Part shown: piece after piece, positions 1 through 11,165 of the stretch
Numbering within the stretch: the first letter of the stretch is position 1
Layout of the letters: each line of letters starts with the position of its first letter
Assembly (NCBI GenBank): GCA_963978905.1
Contig: OZ022257.1
Location: 15,953,664-16,017,663, forward strand
Source of the DNA: Trichostrongylus colubriformis
Lineage: Eukaryota > Nematoda > Chromadorea > Rhabditida > Trichostrongylidae
Length of the DNA stretch: 64,000 nucleotides
Reading direction: 5' to 3'
Position numbers and translations under genes: made by a program
The notes under the pieces: model-generated
Database searches by the model: none
Told to the model about the DNA's origin: nothing
Seen by the model: the letters and a program-made list of their open reading frames with translations, nothing else

Positions 1-130
1 CCAACCGTTTATAAAAGTCTTTTCACATAAAATAAGGGTGAAGACAAAGCTCACTTCAACCACACAAACTGCTGCAGGATACGCGCATTACCATTCTTCA
101 CAACGGAAAATACGCTTGTTTTCAATTCAT

Positions 131-619
131 TAAAGGCATTTTCCAGGAATATTGGGATATCACATCTCCTGCCGTGGAGAGATAGTTCGGCCCAAGCCAC
201 GTAGACTGTACCTTCACCGAGGTGTGGGGGTCAGTTTCTGAAGCGTGCACAGCCAAAGAATCAGCGCAACAGCTCGGCCCCGCCCACCCCAGCCGGGGGT
301 CTGCCTTTACTCTTCGACTCTTATCTTTGACATAGGTAGACCAGCTACGTGGTCAAGATCTTGAAACTGGCAGTCAAGCAATCATCTCGTGAAGTAAACC
401 CACTTCTGAGTGACCTGACCCCACACTAAGCACCGGAATACTTGCAACACACCCCCGGCTGGGGTGGGCGGGGCCGAGCTGTTGCGCTAGATTCTTTGGC
501 TCTGCACGCTCCAAGAACTGACCCCCACGCCTCAGTAAAGGTATAGTCTACGTGGCTTGGGTCGAACTATCCATCCACGGCAGGAGATGTGATCCCAATA
601 ATCCTGGAATATGCCTTTA
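131..619. repeat. Foldback element, about 170-bp inverted arms
   Basis: Left arm 131-300 and right arm 451-619 are inverted copies with few mismatches; both start at TAAAGGCAT and end at the central AGCCGGGGGT. The spacer is about 150 bases. A non-autonomous foldback or MITE-type element; no coding evidence. Confidence 0.8.
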
Positions 620-1423
620 AGACACGCGGAAACCAGCATGTCCAGTAGATGTGAGGCAATCGACACCTGGACTAGTTGCAAAAACGCTCTCGATTTGTGA
701 GGTCGCTGCTGAGGCAAATATCAGGCTTCGCGATTTTGCGACCACTACTGCGAATGCGAACTGGCAGCACACGGAACCGGCCGCGAAGTCGAAATGGCCG
801 AACACCTCAGACTTTGCGATTTCGCTATCACTTTAGGCTCTAACACACGACACCAATAAATTAACTCGAGCAAATCGCTCTTTCGATACATTAACTATGA
901 ATCTGCCATTTGGTTTTCAAGTAAGTATCTGTGCTGCACACCTAGTCCTAGGGAGTGAGAGTGGAAAAGTGTGAAACCGGGCCTGCGTTCAAGGGGGCCT
1001 ATCCTGCGATGGACAGCTTACGAGCTGTGACCACGTACACAATGTCAATAACGCAGGAACGAGATTAGCTTTGTACCGGTATTCCAACAAAACCGAGCGG
1101 TGCATCCTTTCAACATCGCATGTTTAACGTAAGTTCACCATAGCCGATTATGTGCACTCAATCGTCAACCATGCACCTACCGTGACCTGATGTGAGATAA
1201 AAAGGGGACGTCCAGAATTATATCTCTGCTGGCAATTCTACAACATCGTCACCCCAAGTACACGACAAGAGATAAGCTGTATTTATCCGCATGAGACTTC
1301 CTGAACTACATGCAACTCGAGCATATTACAACCCCTTCCACACATCTGGCTCTACTTCAAAGAACAACAGCAGTGATTACCGTTGCGTAACGTGAGAAAA
1401 AACAACAATTGTTCACATAACAG
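620..1423. other. No feature recognised
   Basis: No open frame with coding features, no repeat of note and no RNA gene seen. Confidence 0.4.
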
Positions 1424-1527
1424 TGAATTCGTGATTCAACAAATTCGTGATTCATAAAAACGAATTCGTGATTCACAAATTCGTTGAAAAATTCGTGATA
1501 AAAATTCGTGATTCAACAAATAAAAAT
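1424..1527 (+). repeat. Irregular short tandem repeat of AATTCGTGATTCA units
   Basis: About six imperfect units built on AATTCGTGATTCA with A-rich spacers. Confidence 0.7.
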
Positions 1528-1930
1528 CTAAACGTTGGGATAAACGATAAACGAAAGAACAAAGCTATACTCCTGTACTATTTAGTTGATTCTGGACAGA
1601 TGTACCAACACTGGTGGGCAAAAAAAACCAAATTTGGAGCATTTGTAGATAACTGTTTTTGGCAACCATCTTCGATGTGTGGAAATCTCTAATAACCCTC
1701 GCCTAAAATGATTACAGCTCTGGGAGCCTTCAAAAAAAAAAAACGGTAATTCGGCGATGGAGTGTATAAAAACCCTGTGTACACGAATAACGGGCCCCGG
1801 GAGAAAGGTAAAAACACAATGAAACACAAAGGTGGTGCTAAAGTGAATTTCCACTTAACTGGAGACTGCAATTATCTGGGGAATTAAGGCGATTCGATGA
1901 AAACAAACCGTCCCAAATAAAGATTCCCAG

Positions 1931-1960
1931 CCCTCACAACAGTGAAGACGTGGAGATGCA
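1931..1960 (+). CDS. Possible microexon of the gene ending at 2,304
   Basis: Reads (x)CC L-T-T-V-K-T-W-R-C plus one base, between an ATTCCCAG acceptor and a strong GCA|GTGAGT donor, and joins in phase to the exon at 2,126 across a 165-base intron. There is no upstream exon that I can assign. Confidence 0.25.
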
Positions 1961-2125
1961 GTGAGTTTCGTGTTCACGTGTTAACGGAAGCCAATGCGTT
2001 GTGAACATGGCATTGAAGGCAGCTAATATCGGTCCACAGACGCGGAGGAACGTTTTGAAGCCCGAAGATAAACCGAGAGAGAAATTGGATTAGTAGTAAT
2101 TTCTGGAATTCATTTTTCGTTTCAG

Positions 2126-2304
2126 GCGACGTGCGACGCGGCGATCGCGTTGGAGTGCGTTACACCTACAACTGGCTTTCAGTTCGGAAAACCGAAGTAT
2201 TTGACCGCAAAGCCGCTCCTGGGAGTAGCGTGAACCCCGTATTTCTCCTTCACGTTCAGAACAATGTGTGCATCAAGACGATCCAAGTGGTCGACGCTGG
2301 TTGA
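2126..2304 (+). CDS. Terminal exon of an unrecognised gene
   Basis: Opens after a consensus acceptor (TTTTTCGTTTCAG) and reads 59 codons to TGA: G-D-V-R-R-G-D-R-V-G-V-R-Y-T-Y-N-W-L, then F-L-L-H-V-Q-N-N-V-C-I-K-T-I-Q-V-V. The alternating hydrophobic pattern suggests beta strands. An AATAAA at 2,524 fits as its poly(A) signal. A 30-base candidate exon at 1,931-1,960 (acceptor ATTCCCAG, donor GCA|GTGAGT) joins in phase. Two other frames stay open for part of the exon because it is GC-rich, so the frame choice is likely but not proved. Product unknown. Confidence 0.45.
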
Positions 2305-2523
2305 ACCACTGCACGCGAGGAGTTCCTTGCTCGTCCCGTTGCGAATTGGGACAATTGGGACATTCTTATGGCCATTTTGGTTCGTTTACCGCATAGGAGA
2401 CATGTCGTACTGACTGCCTGTATCTCTTCTCTGTATCATGGATTCTGTGGTTATGCCTTGTGGCCACGTCAGGTCATGGTGTAGTGGCAGAAAATTAGTG
2501 TGGCATTTCTATTCAGGCAGCTG

Positions 2524-2529
2524 AATAAA
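2524..2529 (+). terminator. AATAAA for the plus-strand gene
   Basis: AATAAA 220 bases after the TGA at 2,304. It lies only about 60 bases from the oppositely oriented AATAAA of the converging secreted-protein gene. Confidence 0.45.
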
Positions 2530-2590
2530 CTCTTACGTACTTTTCCAAGCGAAAAAGGAAGTCACATCAAGTTCAAACATCGAAATTTCC

Positions 2591-2596
2591 TTTATT
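2591..2596 (-). terminator. AATAAA for the secreted-protein gene
   Basis: TTTATT on the plus strand, so AATAAA on the minus strand, 74 bases downstream of the TAG of the small secreted-protein gene. Confidence 0.55.
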
Positions 2597-2669
2597 ATCG
2601 TAGCAGTGAAGTGAAACAGTGTAAGAGGAGCTTTTACTACTTTACTTGTCCTAGCAGTTGCACACCATA

Positions 2670-3041
2670 CTAATCGGATTCTAACTCCTCTATTTTCGGG
2701 ACTCCATCTGCATAATCATAATCCTTCGGAGGCCTCCATCTGTCTAATCGGCTTTTAACAGGACCCTTAGGTCTTCCTTTACCTGAAAAAAGGTCTTTGA
2801 AATACCTGATATATCTGCTAAATACTACTATCACTTCTATACTTTTGAGTCTGCTCAAGAGTAAGTGAGCCATAGGAGGTTGGGAGAACCTTCTCGAATC
2901 CTTACCTGTAATTTTTTTATAAAGTGATATTGCTCCATCCAACTCGTCTTCGATTTTATATTTGAGGTTTTTGATGCGATCGTTCACATTCCCATAAGCC
3001 ACAATAACCAAAAGAAATAAGGTGAGCAATATTAGTTTCAT
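2670..3041 (-). CDS. Small secreted protein, one possible intron
   Basis: Starts M-K-L-I-L-L-T-L-F-L-L-V-I-V-A-Y-G, a clear signal peptide. The reading frame is open for 123 residues, but inside it lies a canonical nematode-type intron: donor ACAG|GTAAGG at 2,905 and acceptor CTTTTTTCAG ending at 2,783, 123 bases, divisible by three and free of stops in frame. The spliced protein (3041-2906 joined to 2782-2670) has 82 residues: signal peptide, a charged helix-like stretch (N-D-R-I-K-N-L-K-Y-K-I-E-D-E-L-D), a basic G-K-G-R-P-K-G segment and an acidic end (K-I-E-E-L-E-S-D). No Cys pattern and no family recognised. AATAAA 74 bases past the stop supports a real 3' end. Faces the plus-strand gene that ends at 2,304. 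Confidence 0.6.
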   Translation of the reverse strand: MKLILLTLFLLVIVAYGNVNDRIKNLKYKIEDELDGAISLYKKITGKDSRRFSQPPMAHLLLSRLKSIEVIVVFSRYIRYFKDLFSGKGRPKGPVKSRLDRWRPPKDYDYADGVPKIEELESD

Positions 3042-3290
3042 TCTGAAATGTGAAAAGTGCCTTTGTAGTTTTGCATTGCACTAATGCTGTTTGCTAAAGG
3101 ACGTAGAAAAACGTCTGTAGTATTGGTGGAGATTCATTGCCAGTTAATTCCCTCTTAGTCAAGGATTTTCGCATATTTATGCTTTTGTAATAGACTCCTG
3201 TTATGCATTTTCGGATGCTTGAGGCCTTCAATAAGGAAGAGGTGAAGTGTTGGGGGTGGCCAAAAATATGATGCACTGCTGTTTCTCCTT

Positions 3291-3660
3291 TTTAAAGACA
3301 GTAGAAGGGCAGTGTGCATGATAGAGAAGCCCTAAAAGATGTCATTCACTTCAAAGCTAGGGGTGTAGGAAGCCTAACTGCGGCGGAATTTCCCTCGAAA
3401 TAAGCGCCGCTGAGCTGTGGCGAAGGCGGCCTTCGAGCTTCAGCCGCCTTTCTAGGCTCGGTCCGCCTCCTGGGGTTGACTTTGCGAAAAACGACTGGGA
3501 TGTAGAGTTATGGGCTTGATAGCACTATGATACTTCGTATCGTATCAAAGCCGTATCGATCGACGTGACGTGGCGCTGAGTGTCAGCTTTAATGGCGAAA
3601 ACGTCTACCGGTCAGTATAAGTGAATAATGCAACCGAATTGCCCCTACCGTTGCCTTTAA
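3291..3660. mobile_element. TIR element, family with the copy at 17.76 kb
   Basis: Left end TTTAAAGACAGT and right end CCGTTGCCTTTAA are rough inverted ends. The interior (GGCGGCCTT, CAGCCG, CTCGGTCCGCCTCCTGG) matches the element at 17,759-18,265 in the same orientation. Confidence 0.55.
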
Positions 3661-4999
3661 AGCCTGGTAGTGTTTATAGAGGACGGCTGAAGAAACATGG
3701 GAACATTTTCCCTGACGTTCGAGTGAACTTCACAAAACAATTTTCCATGCACTGAATGATTTGTTTGTTCAACAGTGCTTTGTCACTCTGATCATGAGCG
3801 CCTCTTACGCTTTTCGTTAGTGGACGCTTTTATTCCTAGCTATCAACGGGATCGCCACGTGGTAAGGAGAAACGAGTGCTGAGAAGACATGTTTTCTGTG
3901 GGCGAATATTTTGGTTTGGGAAGGATAATCTCTGCGAATCTTCTACTGAAAATGGTTAACCGCGACAGTGCAGCGCTGCGCACAAATAATATGCATGTGT
4001 TTTGGTTAAAAGCTGACACTGACAGCAGAGGCTAACAAAGCTGAAGAAACCCCGGCGGTCATGAGGCGACATCTATTTGTAATGGCATTGTGTGGGAGCG
4101 CGTTCGAATGGGGTATTTTGAGATATCGTGAAGCTAGAAAAGCTTTTAAACTTGTCAAACATGAATACGTCATGGCGTTGCATGACCCACTTGCCCTTAT
4201 CGAATTTGAATATCACAATTTTACTGTGATTATTATTAGCCAACTTGATTGAAAGAAATCGTTGTATGAAATATGATGATATGATGAATGTCACTGGTGC
4301 TACCGCATAACTACTTACAGGATTCTCAATCAAAAATTTTAGACGAGTTTAGATTATGTTGGTTTTGGCCATCCAAATTTATAACAAAGCTCTTCTTCTT
4401 TTCTTGAGTATTCCATCATTTTTGGAAGATGTGTGTAGCTTTACTGGGTGCTTCTCTTGAAGGAAGCGTCCATTGAAAAATGAGTTTTTTTTTGTCCCAT
4501 ATATTTATGCTGTATTTTCCTAATCAGATTTGATTCTGATTTGAAATATCAAGGACAACTCTTGCTAAATGACAAGGCTAATACCAGTACTTTTGCCATC
4601 GAATTTTCCAAAGCGTTCCAAAGTGGTGACTGCACCTTGCCGATTACAAGTACATCAAAGTGCTTTTTCAGTTAAAGTCAACATGAACCGCACTCTTAGG
4701 GAGAGATCTGGTATCCGCGTAAAAACATGAAATTCCGTCAGCTGAGTTCACTAGTGAATCATTCATTTGTCTATCGACCTGGGTGCGGTCGCCCTCATCC
4801 ACTATCTGGTGTGCCTGCCCTTGTGGCTGGGGCATATTTATATTATCAACTGCGACAAGCCACTGTAACAGGTCTATTTTTTCTATTGGATTCAAGCGGG
4901 CGATCGACCAGATAATCTCAGATATTTTCGTGTTGTACCTGAGCGAGACTTCAAGTGGCAGGGGTCGAATATTTCATTATGGTGCCACCTCTTGAGGTC
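3661..4999. other. No feature recognised
   Basis: Only short open frames without coding features. Sequence near 3,860-3,905 resembles dispersed end sequences seen at 14.98, 44.28 and 59.36 kb (a GAAAACATGTATTCACAGTTCTC-like motif, in either orientation). Confidence 0.4.
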
Positions 5000-5077
5000 C
5001 AGTTTCTAAGCATTCGAATATGGACCCTCTCTTGTCTGCTCTTTCCCTTCAGGATGCCGACAATCTGCTTAACGTGA

Positions 5078-5665
5078 CAACTGAATCTTGTCGCATGTGA
5101 AGCTAATGCTTGTCTACCAACTCGAGAGGCTGCAGGTGAAAGAAGTGAAATTAACGCTCTGAAGGAAAGAGATATCGAACTTATGATGAAAAACGAAGCA
5201 CTCAAGGAGGAAATTTGCCGTATCAAAGCCAAACTGCCCCAGGCAAATAGAAAACACAACTTATCGGCAACTGCCTTGGCGGCCCCTTCTGGACCAGTCG
5301 CTTCATGTTTTCTCGAAGAGTATGAAAGGAGAAGGTCTGTTATAATTTCTGAGGTGCGAGAAAGTAAGGACTCTAACCCGGCATCGAGAGTGTTTCATGA
5401 TAACCAATGTGAGAATTCTATATTACATTTCTTTGACACAGAGTGTTGTCCCCTTTTTATCCATAGGTTAGGCAATGTGAACAGCAGATCACCCCGGCTA
5501 CTCAATGTTGTTGCCGTGGAGGCAATTCCAGTCCCGTATGTTGAGGAGAGCTCACCGTTTGTGGAACCTTACCGTCAGAGGTGTTTCCATTAGGCCATCT
5601 ATTACTAAAGAGGAAAGGATCAGACAACGTGTATCCAGATGCCGTTCCAACAACAACCCCAGCTA
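5078..5665 (+). pseudogene. LINE ORF1 relic
   Basis: Begins with a heptad-like coiled coil (E-I-N-A-L-K-E-R-D-I-E-L, then N-E-A-L-K-E-E-I-C-R-I-K). An RRM-like part follows: E-Y-E-R-R-R-S-V-I-I-S-E-V, D-N-Q-C-E-N-S-I-L and R-S-P-R-L-L-N-V-V. One frameshift near 5,575 restores a basic end (R-P-S-I-T-K-E-E-R-I-R-Q-R). Similar arrangements occur in nematode CR1-type ORF1 proteins; the assignment is from recognised pattern, not a search. Confidence 0.65.
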
Positions 5666-6329
5666 GGTCCTTTTCTTCTATTAATGAACCTAATTTTGAA
5701 TCATCGATAAGTGCATTCCTATCACTATCGTAGCGTTTGATTCCTTGTAATTTAAACTGGTTTATGACCGTAGGATTTGAAAAGATATCATTTTATGTTT
5801 TGAAACAAATAACAGATCGCTTCCTAAGAATGCGATTCAATTTGACCTTTCATTGTAAAAACACTTTGATGTACTTATATTTTGTGATTTTGTGTACTTC
5901 CCACTTCTGTTCTTTAGTCTGTACTGATGAGTAGTGTTTCTTACGTCGTGACAGGTTGCCTATACCGATAAGGAACATATACAACTCATAGAAGTTTTTT
6001 TCCGACTCGGTTCCTCGTGCATATGGATTACTAGCCGTTGATATAGTCTTTGAATGTAGTAGAATGTAAGATTTATAATAGCATACAGAGTCTCTTGGGT
6101 ATTTTCCGCTATACAAGGTCTTTGGCAGGGTAGGTTCACGCAGTTTTTTGGGACAGCACCACGTGAGTTGCTAATATACCTTGTATATTACACAACAACA
6201 GTTCCACATTTCAAGCCTCACGAAGGCGCTAAGCACCGAAATATCGCATTTATTTTGGAAACTTTTTTGAATTCACACAGTCTTTTGAGTTTTTGGAATA
6301 AACATTTTGGAGTCTGATTCTATTTTCAC

Positions 6330-8230
6330 ACATACAGAGCCTTCGTTCAATGACCAACTTTCCAATCTTATTAGTGATCTAAGTACATGCGAGTATTCTT
6401 CCGTGATTGTTGCTACCCGAAATTACTAATTCACCCGAAATTTATTGGAGCCCCGTTTCAACAGCTTATGTGAATATCAGATCTACTCTTTTGGATGTTT
6501 TGCTGGCGCATGATTTCGAGCAACATGTTGGTCAACCCAAGAGAGGGAACCATATCCTTGATCTTGTATTCTCCATGACACAACACTGATTGACAGTGTT
6601 ATGGTCGAACCACCAGTTGGTATTACAGTATTGACCACAACAGTATATTGTTTTGCTTAACACGCAACTTACGAGCCTCGGTTCACACTCTATAGTGATT
6701 TTCAACTCTGACTTCGACGCATTACTCACTACCTTTCTTCTGTTGCTTGGAAGGACTCATTTGAGACTACGAGGTCGGTTAGCGACAAATATGAGATGCT
6801 CCTGAGTATTCTACACCACGTCATCGATATGTTTTGCGGCTATCAAGCGTGTTTTTGATTCGCATTCTTATCTTCCCACTTACTTGCAAAATATGCTTGA
6901 ACACAGGAGCTGTCTGTTTATACAGCTACAGAAACTCGAATACAGAAACTCACGGTCAGAGGAAGATTAAGAGAAGTTTCAATTCTGTGGTTCCGAATTC
7001 TGTGAAATTTGACTCCTTTCTTCGGAACTACAAGCACGTAGTACTTGTAGTACTTCCGAAGTAATTTCAGAGTAAGATGAAGTTTTAAAAAACTCCTCCA
7101 AATCTATCGGAAAAAGCAGACCTACTAGCAGATAAATTTTGTGACGTGTATTCTGAGCGAAATAATTCTTTCCTATCTTTTCCTCGTATTATTGATATCA
7201 CAATGACTGACTTTCCATGGGTAGATGGTTTCACAATCTACACTTTATTAAATGAATTGCCTAATACTCTAAATACTCTGTCGGTGACTCCGGGCTTGGT
7301 ATCTTCCATGTTTGTCAAAAATGCGGCGGATCCTCTAGCCTATATTTTCGATCAATCTCTCTGCTATTCTGAGGTTCCGAAGAGATAGAAACACTCCTTC
7401 ATCGCACCTTTGTTAAAAAAAGAACCTTCCCATTCCGTTGGCAATTATAGGCCCGTCAGTATAACACCTTTCTTTTGCCGTATTTTTGAGAAAACTTAGA
7501 AAAAAATATTTTGGGTCATCTCGATAGTAATGGAATAATACCAGGCAACCAACTTTATTCCTAGTCGCTCTGCAGAAATCTCTTGGAGTGTATCAACGAT
7601 TGCACTGATTACCTTGATGCCAAAAAGTCTTGCGACGTATTTAATTTGGATTTTTCCAAAGCTTTTGACAGAGTTGATCATGCAAAACTTTTCATCGAGA
7701 TGGACTCGGATTCCATCCATTATTATTTCAATAGATAAAAAGAGTTTCTGTCTGATAGAACATTTCAGATCAGAGTTTCGACCTTCTCGACGGTGAGAGA
7801 TGTTGATGGTGATGTTCTCCAAGATGGAGTCTTATCCCCCATCCTCTTTGCCATATATACCTATGATCTTTCCGGTCTTTTAGAGAGATGAGGTGTCACC
7901 TGAAAGCAATATGCGGATGATGTCACATTATACAGAAAAGTGAAAAGCTATGATGATACACGAGCCATTCGGAGGGCGTTGTTCTTAAAGAAATTTATGA
8001 AGCCTTAATGAAATGGCCTTCACACTCGACAACTTCAGATTGTGGATTGATTTGTGAAAAACGTTGCTCATGCTATCGCTTACCCCCTCTCCTACTTGTC
8101 CAACCAGTCTATTACGTATACCTAGGCCCTCTAGTATGGAAACACTCCTATAAGACTCCAAAAAAAGTTCTAGCATGACGGGATGGCAGATCAAAGTACT
8201 TCTTCCTCATGACTTAGGAATTCTGGAGTA
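6330..8230 (+). pseudogene. LINE ORF2 relic: endonuclease end and reverse transcriptase
   Basis: Endonuclease end: L-L-D-V-L-L-A-H-D-F-E-Q-H-V and R-G-N-H-I-L-D-L-V-F (6,490-6,575). Reverse transcriptase, spread over several frames: N-Y-R-P-V-S-I-T-P (7,440), F-N-L-D-F-S-K-A-F-D-R-V-D-H (7,630-7,680), G-V-L-S-P-I-L-F-A-I-Y (7,825-7,860) and the catalytic Y-A-D-D-V-T-L-Y-R (about 7,910). Stops and frameshifts throughout. Confidence 0.82.
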
Positions 8231-8330
8231 TGGGTATCCTCCGTTACAAATAAGGACTCTCCTCGTGTAATTAATTTGAACTCCCTCAATTAACGCGATG
8301 TCTTTCTTCAGAGCTATAGCGGAATTCTAA

Positions 8331-9234
8331 GTCATTAACTCCTTTAACCTTAAAAATTTCCGAACCATTCATGGAACAATATCTGTTCACTGATGTCAAA
8401 GGTCCAACTTGCATGTGCACTATTTTGATTGAGGATAGTGGAAGCTGCCATTCAAACAGGGTAAACCGAGAGTCGAGGAATCTTTGAAAAAAAGAAGGGG
8501 GGTACTATTTGACCGAATAGGAGGGTGGGGGAGTCAGCGATAAGCACTAAAGTTTAAACTTTCGATAAGCAGATGAGAAGCAAAGGGTATTTCACCGCAG
8601 ATTCGTGTGACAAGATGTAAAATGAATATATTTTTGTCTCAGGAAAGGATAAATGTATAAGAATAGAGCTCATTGAAGTATGCAATTCGGCAACAGTTAT
8701 TGGCACTGTAGAGGCCCTGCATTCAAGTGACCACTTAACAAGTGTGAGTCGATACTATCGACCCGGACCGCGATGCCACGCCAGTGGGCGGGGCATGCAG
8801 CGTCGCACTCCTCGCGGCCAAGATGGCAAGAATTAGGCTTTGAATCGTAACGGGAGACAGTGAATAACTATTGTTCAATGATTGATAATGTATTCTCAGA
8901 AAATTGTATTTAGTCAAGTCATTATTGTCTTATAATGAAGGCGGTAGGATCTTCCACTGAAAGCGTCTGCCTGAACAGCTGTTAACAATATAGGTTCTTT
9001 TACAGTTTTTACACACTTCTGTCTTATTCATAGCTTCTATATAGGTATTGAAATGGCGAATGTACTACGCAGGAAACTGACATCAACCTAAGTGAACCGA
9101 CTTTCATGAGAACAACGTGGGCAAAGTGTTTGGCGTAGAAAACTGTCGACTCGTTGCGATTGTATTGGGTAGTGTAGAGGAACGTTTTCGTCTTGAACGA
9201 CATTCATAACAATAAACTCTTAATGCTCGAGCTT
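8331..9234. other. No feature recognised
   Basis: Between two LINE relics; no gene, RNA or strong repeat seen. Confidence 0.35.
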
Positions 9235-9640
9235 TCCATCGCCATCTGCCGCGCAAGTGGCCGCGCACGGTGTGCGCGACGCGACGCCATGGGCGTGACG
9301 ATAGAATCGGCCGTCCCCCATATAACAAGTCCATCAATCGATTTCCGTAATGCAAGGGTATCTTGGGGCATATCGACCACTACATAAATCTTTAGATCAT
9401 CGGCGAACTGCTTACGGGCGACATCGTTATGGAAGGCAAGGCTGATTGGATCTGACGAGTAAATAGCGAAAAATGAGGGTGATAATACTCCCCTTGAGGA
9501 ACACCTCTCACAACATCAAGGACGTCCGACTAAGATGAGTTAACACGTACTTAGAATGTCCTGCCACAAATAATTCCCTGTATCCACTTGCAAGATTTCT
9601 CAGAGTACTAGCGGATGCATTCAAAGTGTTACTGCAAAGG
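9235..9640 (-). pseudogene. Second LINE reverse-transcriptase relic
   Basis: On the minus strand: D-V-V-R-G-V-P-Q-G, a one-base shift, then F-A-I-Y-S-S-D-P-I-S-L, Q-F-A-D-D-L-K-I-Y-V-V-V-D and L-R-K-S-I-D-G-L-V-I-W. V-P-Q-G and F-A-D-D are reverse-transcriptase motifs. Opposite orientation to the copy at 5-8.3 kb and not a simple continuation of it. Confidence 0.72.
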
Positions 9641-10004
9641 TGTTCTCACCCTAACAAGCGCACTATGGTAGTGTACACTATCGTAATTCAGCTTGTAACT
9701 GGATCTTATTTGAGACTGCATAGGTAACATTTATCCCATTATAGAATGAGGGCAATATTGCCCCTCTTGCTCCTGGTCGTGGAAAGCAATGGACTCTTGA
9801 ATTTGGAGGCGTTATGGAGAAGGCGAAGGAACTTTTTTGGACCAAAGAACGACGGTCAAAAAATCAAGGCTGCAACTATTGTGGTCTTTAAAAGGGTTGT
9901 GTCGTTCACTAACGACCGTTGACTTAATAATATTCCCCTTATAGAATGTCACGCTTTGATTCACTGAGTTCGATATATCGAAATGATCAAACTTTCTTCT
10001 TTTT
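9641..10004. other. No feature recognised
   Basis: Short stretch between the minus-strand LINE relic and the large foldback; nothing identified. Confidence 0.35.
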
Positions 10005-11165
10005 TGAAATTATCAATGTACTGGGTTAAGGAATAAACTCTTGCCGTTTTTTTCAACCCCGTATTTCACATTCTGTCCTTCATCCTTCGACGTAGCTTAT
10101 ATATGTTTTCGATAGAGCTTTTTCTGCTCTACAGAAAGCTACTATCTGTTTCACGATTCCTTCGACTGCCTAATATTTATGAGGTTTGGAAATGGAATAA
10201 GCTGAAGGCAAAAAATGACACCTGCGCACCTCATCTTTCTCGTCTGCCATCAAGATCAAAAAATGTATTTGTATATGTTTTCGATAGCTTTTTCAGCCCT
10301 CATAGTGGTACTACTTTTTATCAGATTCGCTCAACTTTTTGCTGTTGTTAAAGCCCACAAATGCACTACTCGCAAAAGTGTGCACTTTCGTTATCTTCTC
10401 TTCCTCGTCTACCATCAGATTGGAGAGAATGTGCATATATGAATTCGGTAGAGCTTTTTTTGCTTTACGAGCTTTTGCTTTTGCCACTCTTCTTTTGCAT
10501 GTAAGAATAAGTTTCCACCTGTTCTTCAATTCTAAATTGCGTAATAAAAATAAATTTTTTGGCAGAGTGTTTTATATCATTCCATAGAGCTCCTTTCGCT
10601 TTACCGAATGGTACAAAATATTCTTTCGAAACATTTCATTTTCATTGCGCAACTTTGAGTTGAAAAGAGGTGGAATCTTCAAAAGAAGAGTGGTATCCTT
10701 GTAAAGCGAAAAAAAGCTCTAGCGAATGCATATATGCGCATCCTTTCCAATCTCAATAGTAGACGAGGAAGATAACGAAAGTGCACACTTGTGCGAGTAC
10801 TGCATTTGTGAGTCTCAAAAATAAAAAGTTCGGCGATTTTGATGAAAAGTAGTACCATTCTGTCGAGCTGAAAAAGCTTCATCGAAAACATATACACATA
10901 CATTTTTCGATCTCGATGGCAGACGAGGAAGATGAGGTGCGCAGGTGTTATTTTTGCCTTCAGCTTATTTCATTTCCAAACCTCATAAATATTAGGCAGT
11001 CGAAGGAATCGTGAAACAGATAGTAGCTTTCTGTAGAGCAGAAAAAGCTCTATCGAAAACATAAATAAGATTAGTCGAAAGATAAAGGTAACAACGTGAA
11101 AAAAGGGGTTAAAAAACGGCAAGATTTTATTCTTCAACCCAATATTTTTCCACATAATTTCAGCT
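10005..11165. repeat. Large foldback, arms about 490 bp
   Basis: Left arm about 10,005-10,500 and right arm about 10,680-11,165 are inverted copies with a spacer near 180 bases. Each arm holds about three imperfect tandem modules, roughly 150-165 bases apart, with the pattern CTCGTCTGCCATCAAGAT, then TGTATATGTTTTCGATAG, then AGCTTTTT and a Phe-rich-looking tract. All open frames here are shadows of the repeat. Confidence 0.85.

Larger units (their letters stand above)
5000..8330 (+). mobile_element. Decayed non-LTR retrotransposon (LINE, CR1/jockey-like)
   Basis: Two protein-coding parts in the right order, an ORF1-type coiled-coil protein and then endonuclease/reverse-transcriptase pieces, interrupted by many stops and frameshifts. 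Neither a clear 5' end nor a 3' tail was found, so the limits are approximate. Inactive relic. Confidence 0.8.

Noticed and set aside
10103..11155. Five 70-80 codon frames on both strands
   Set aside because: Mirror images of one another because of the foldback arms.
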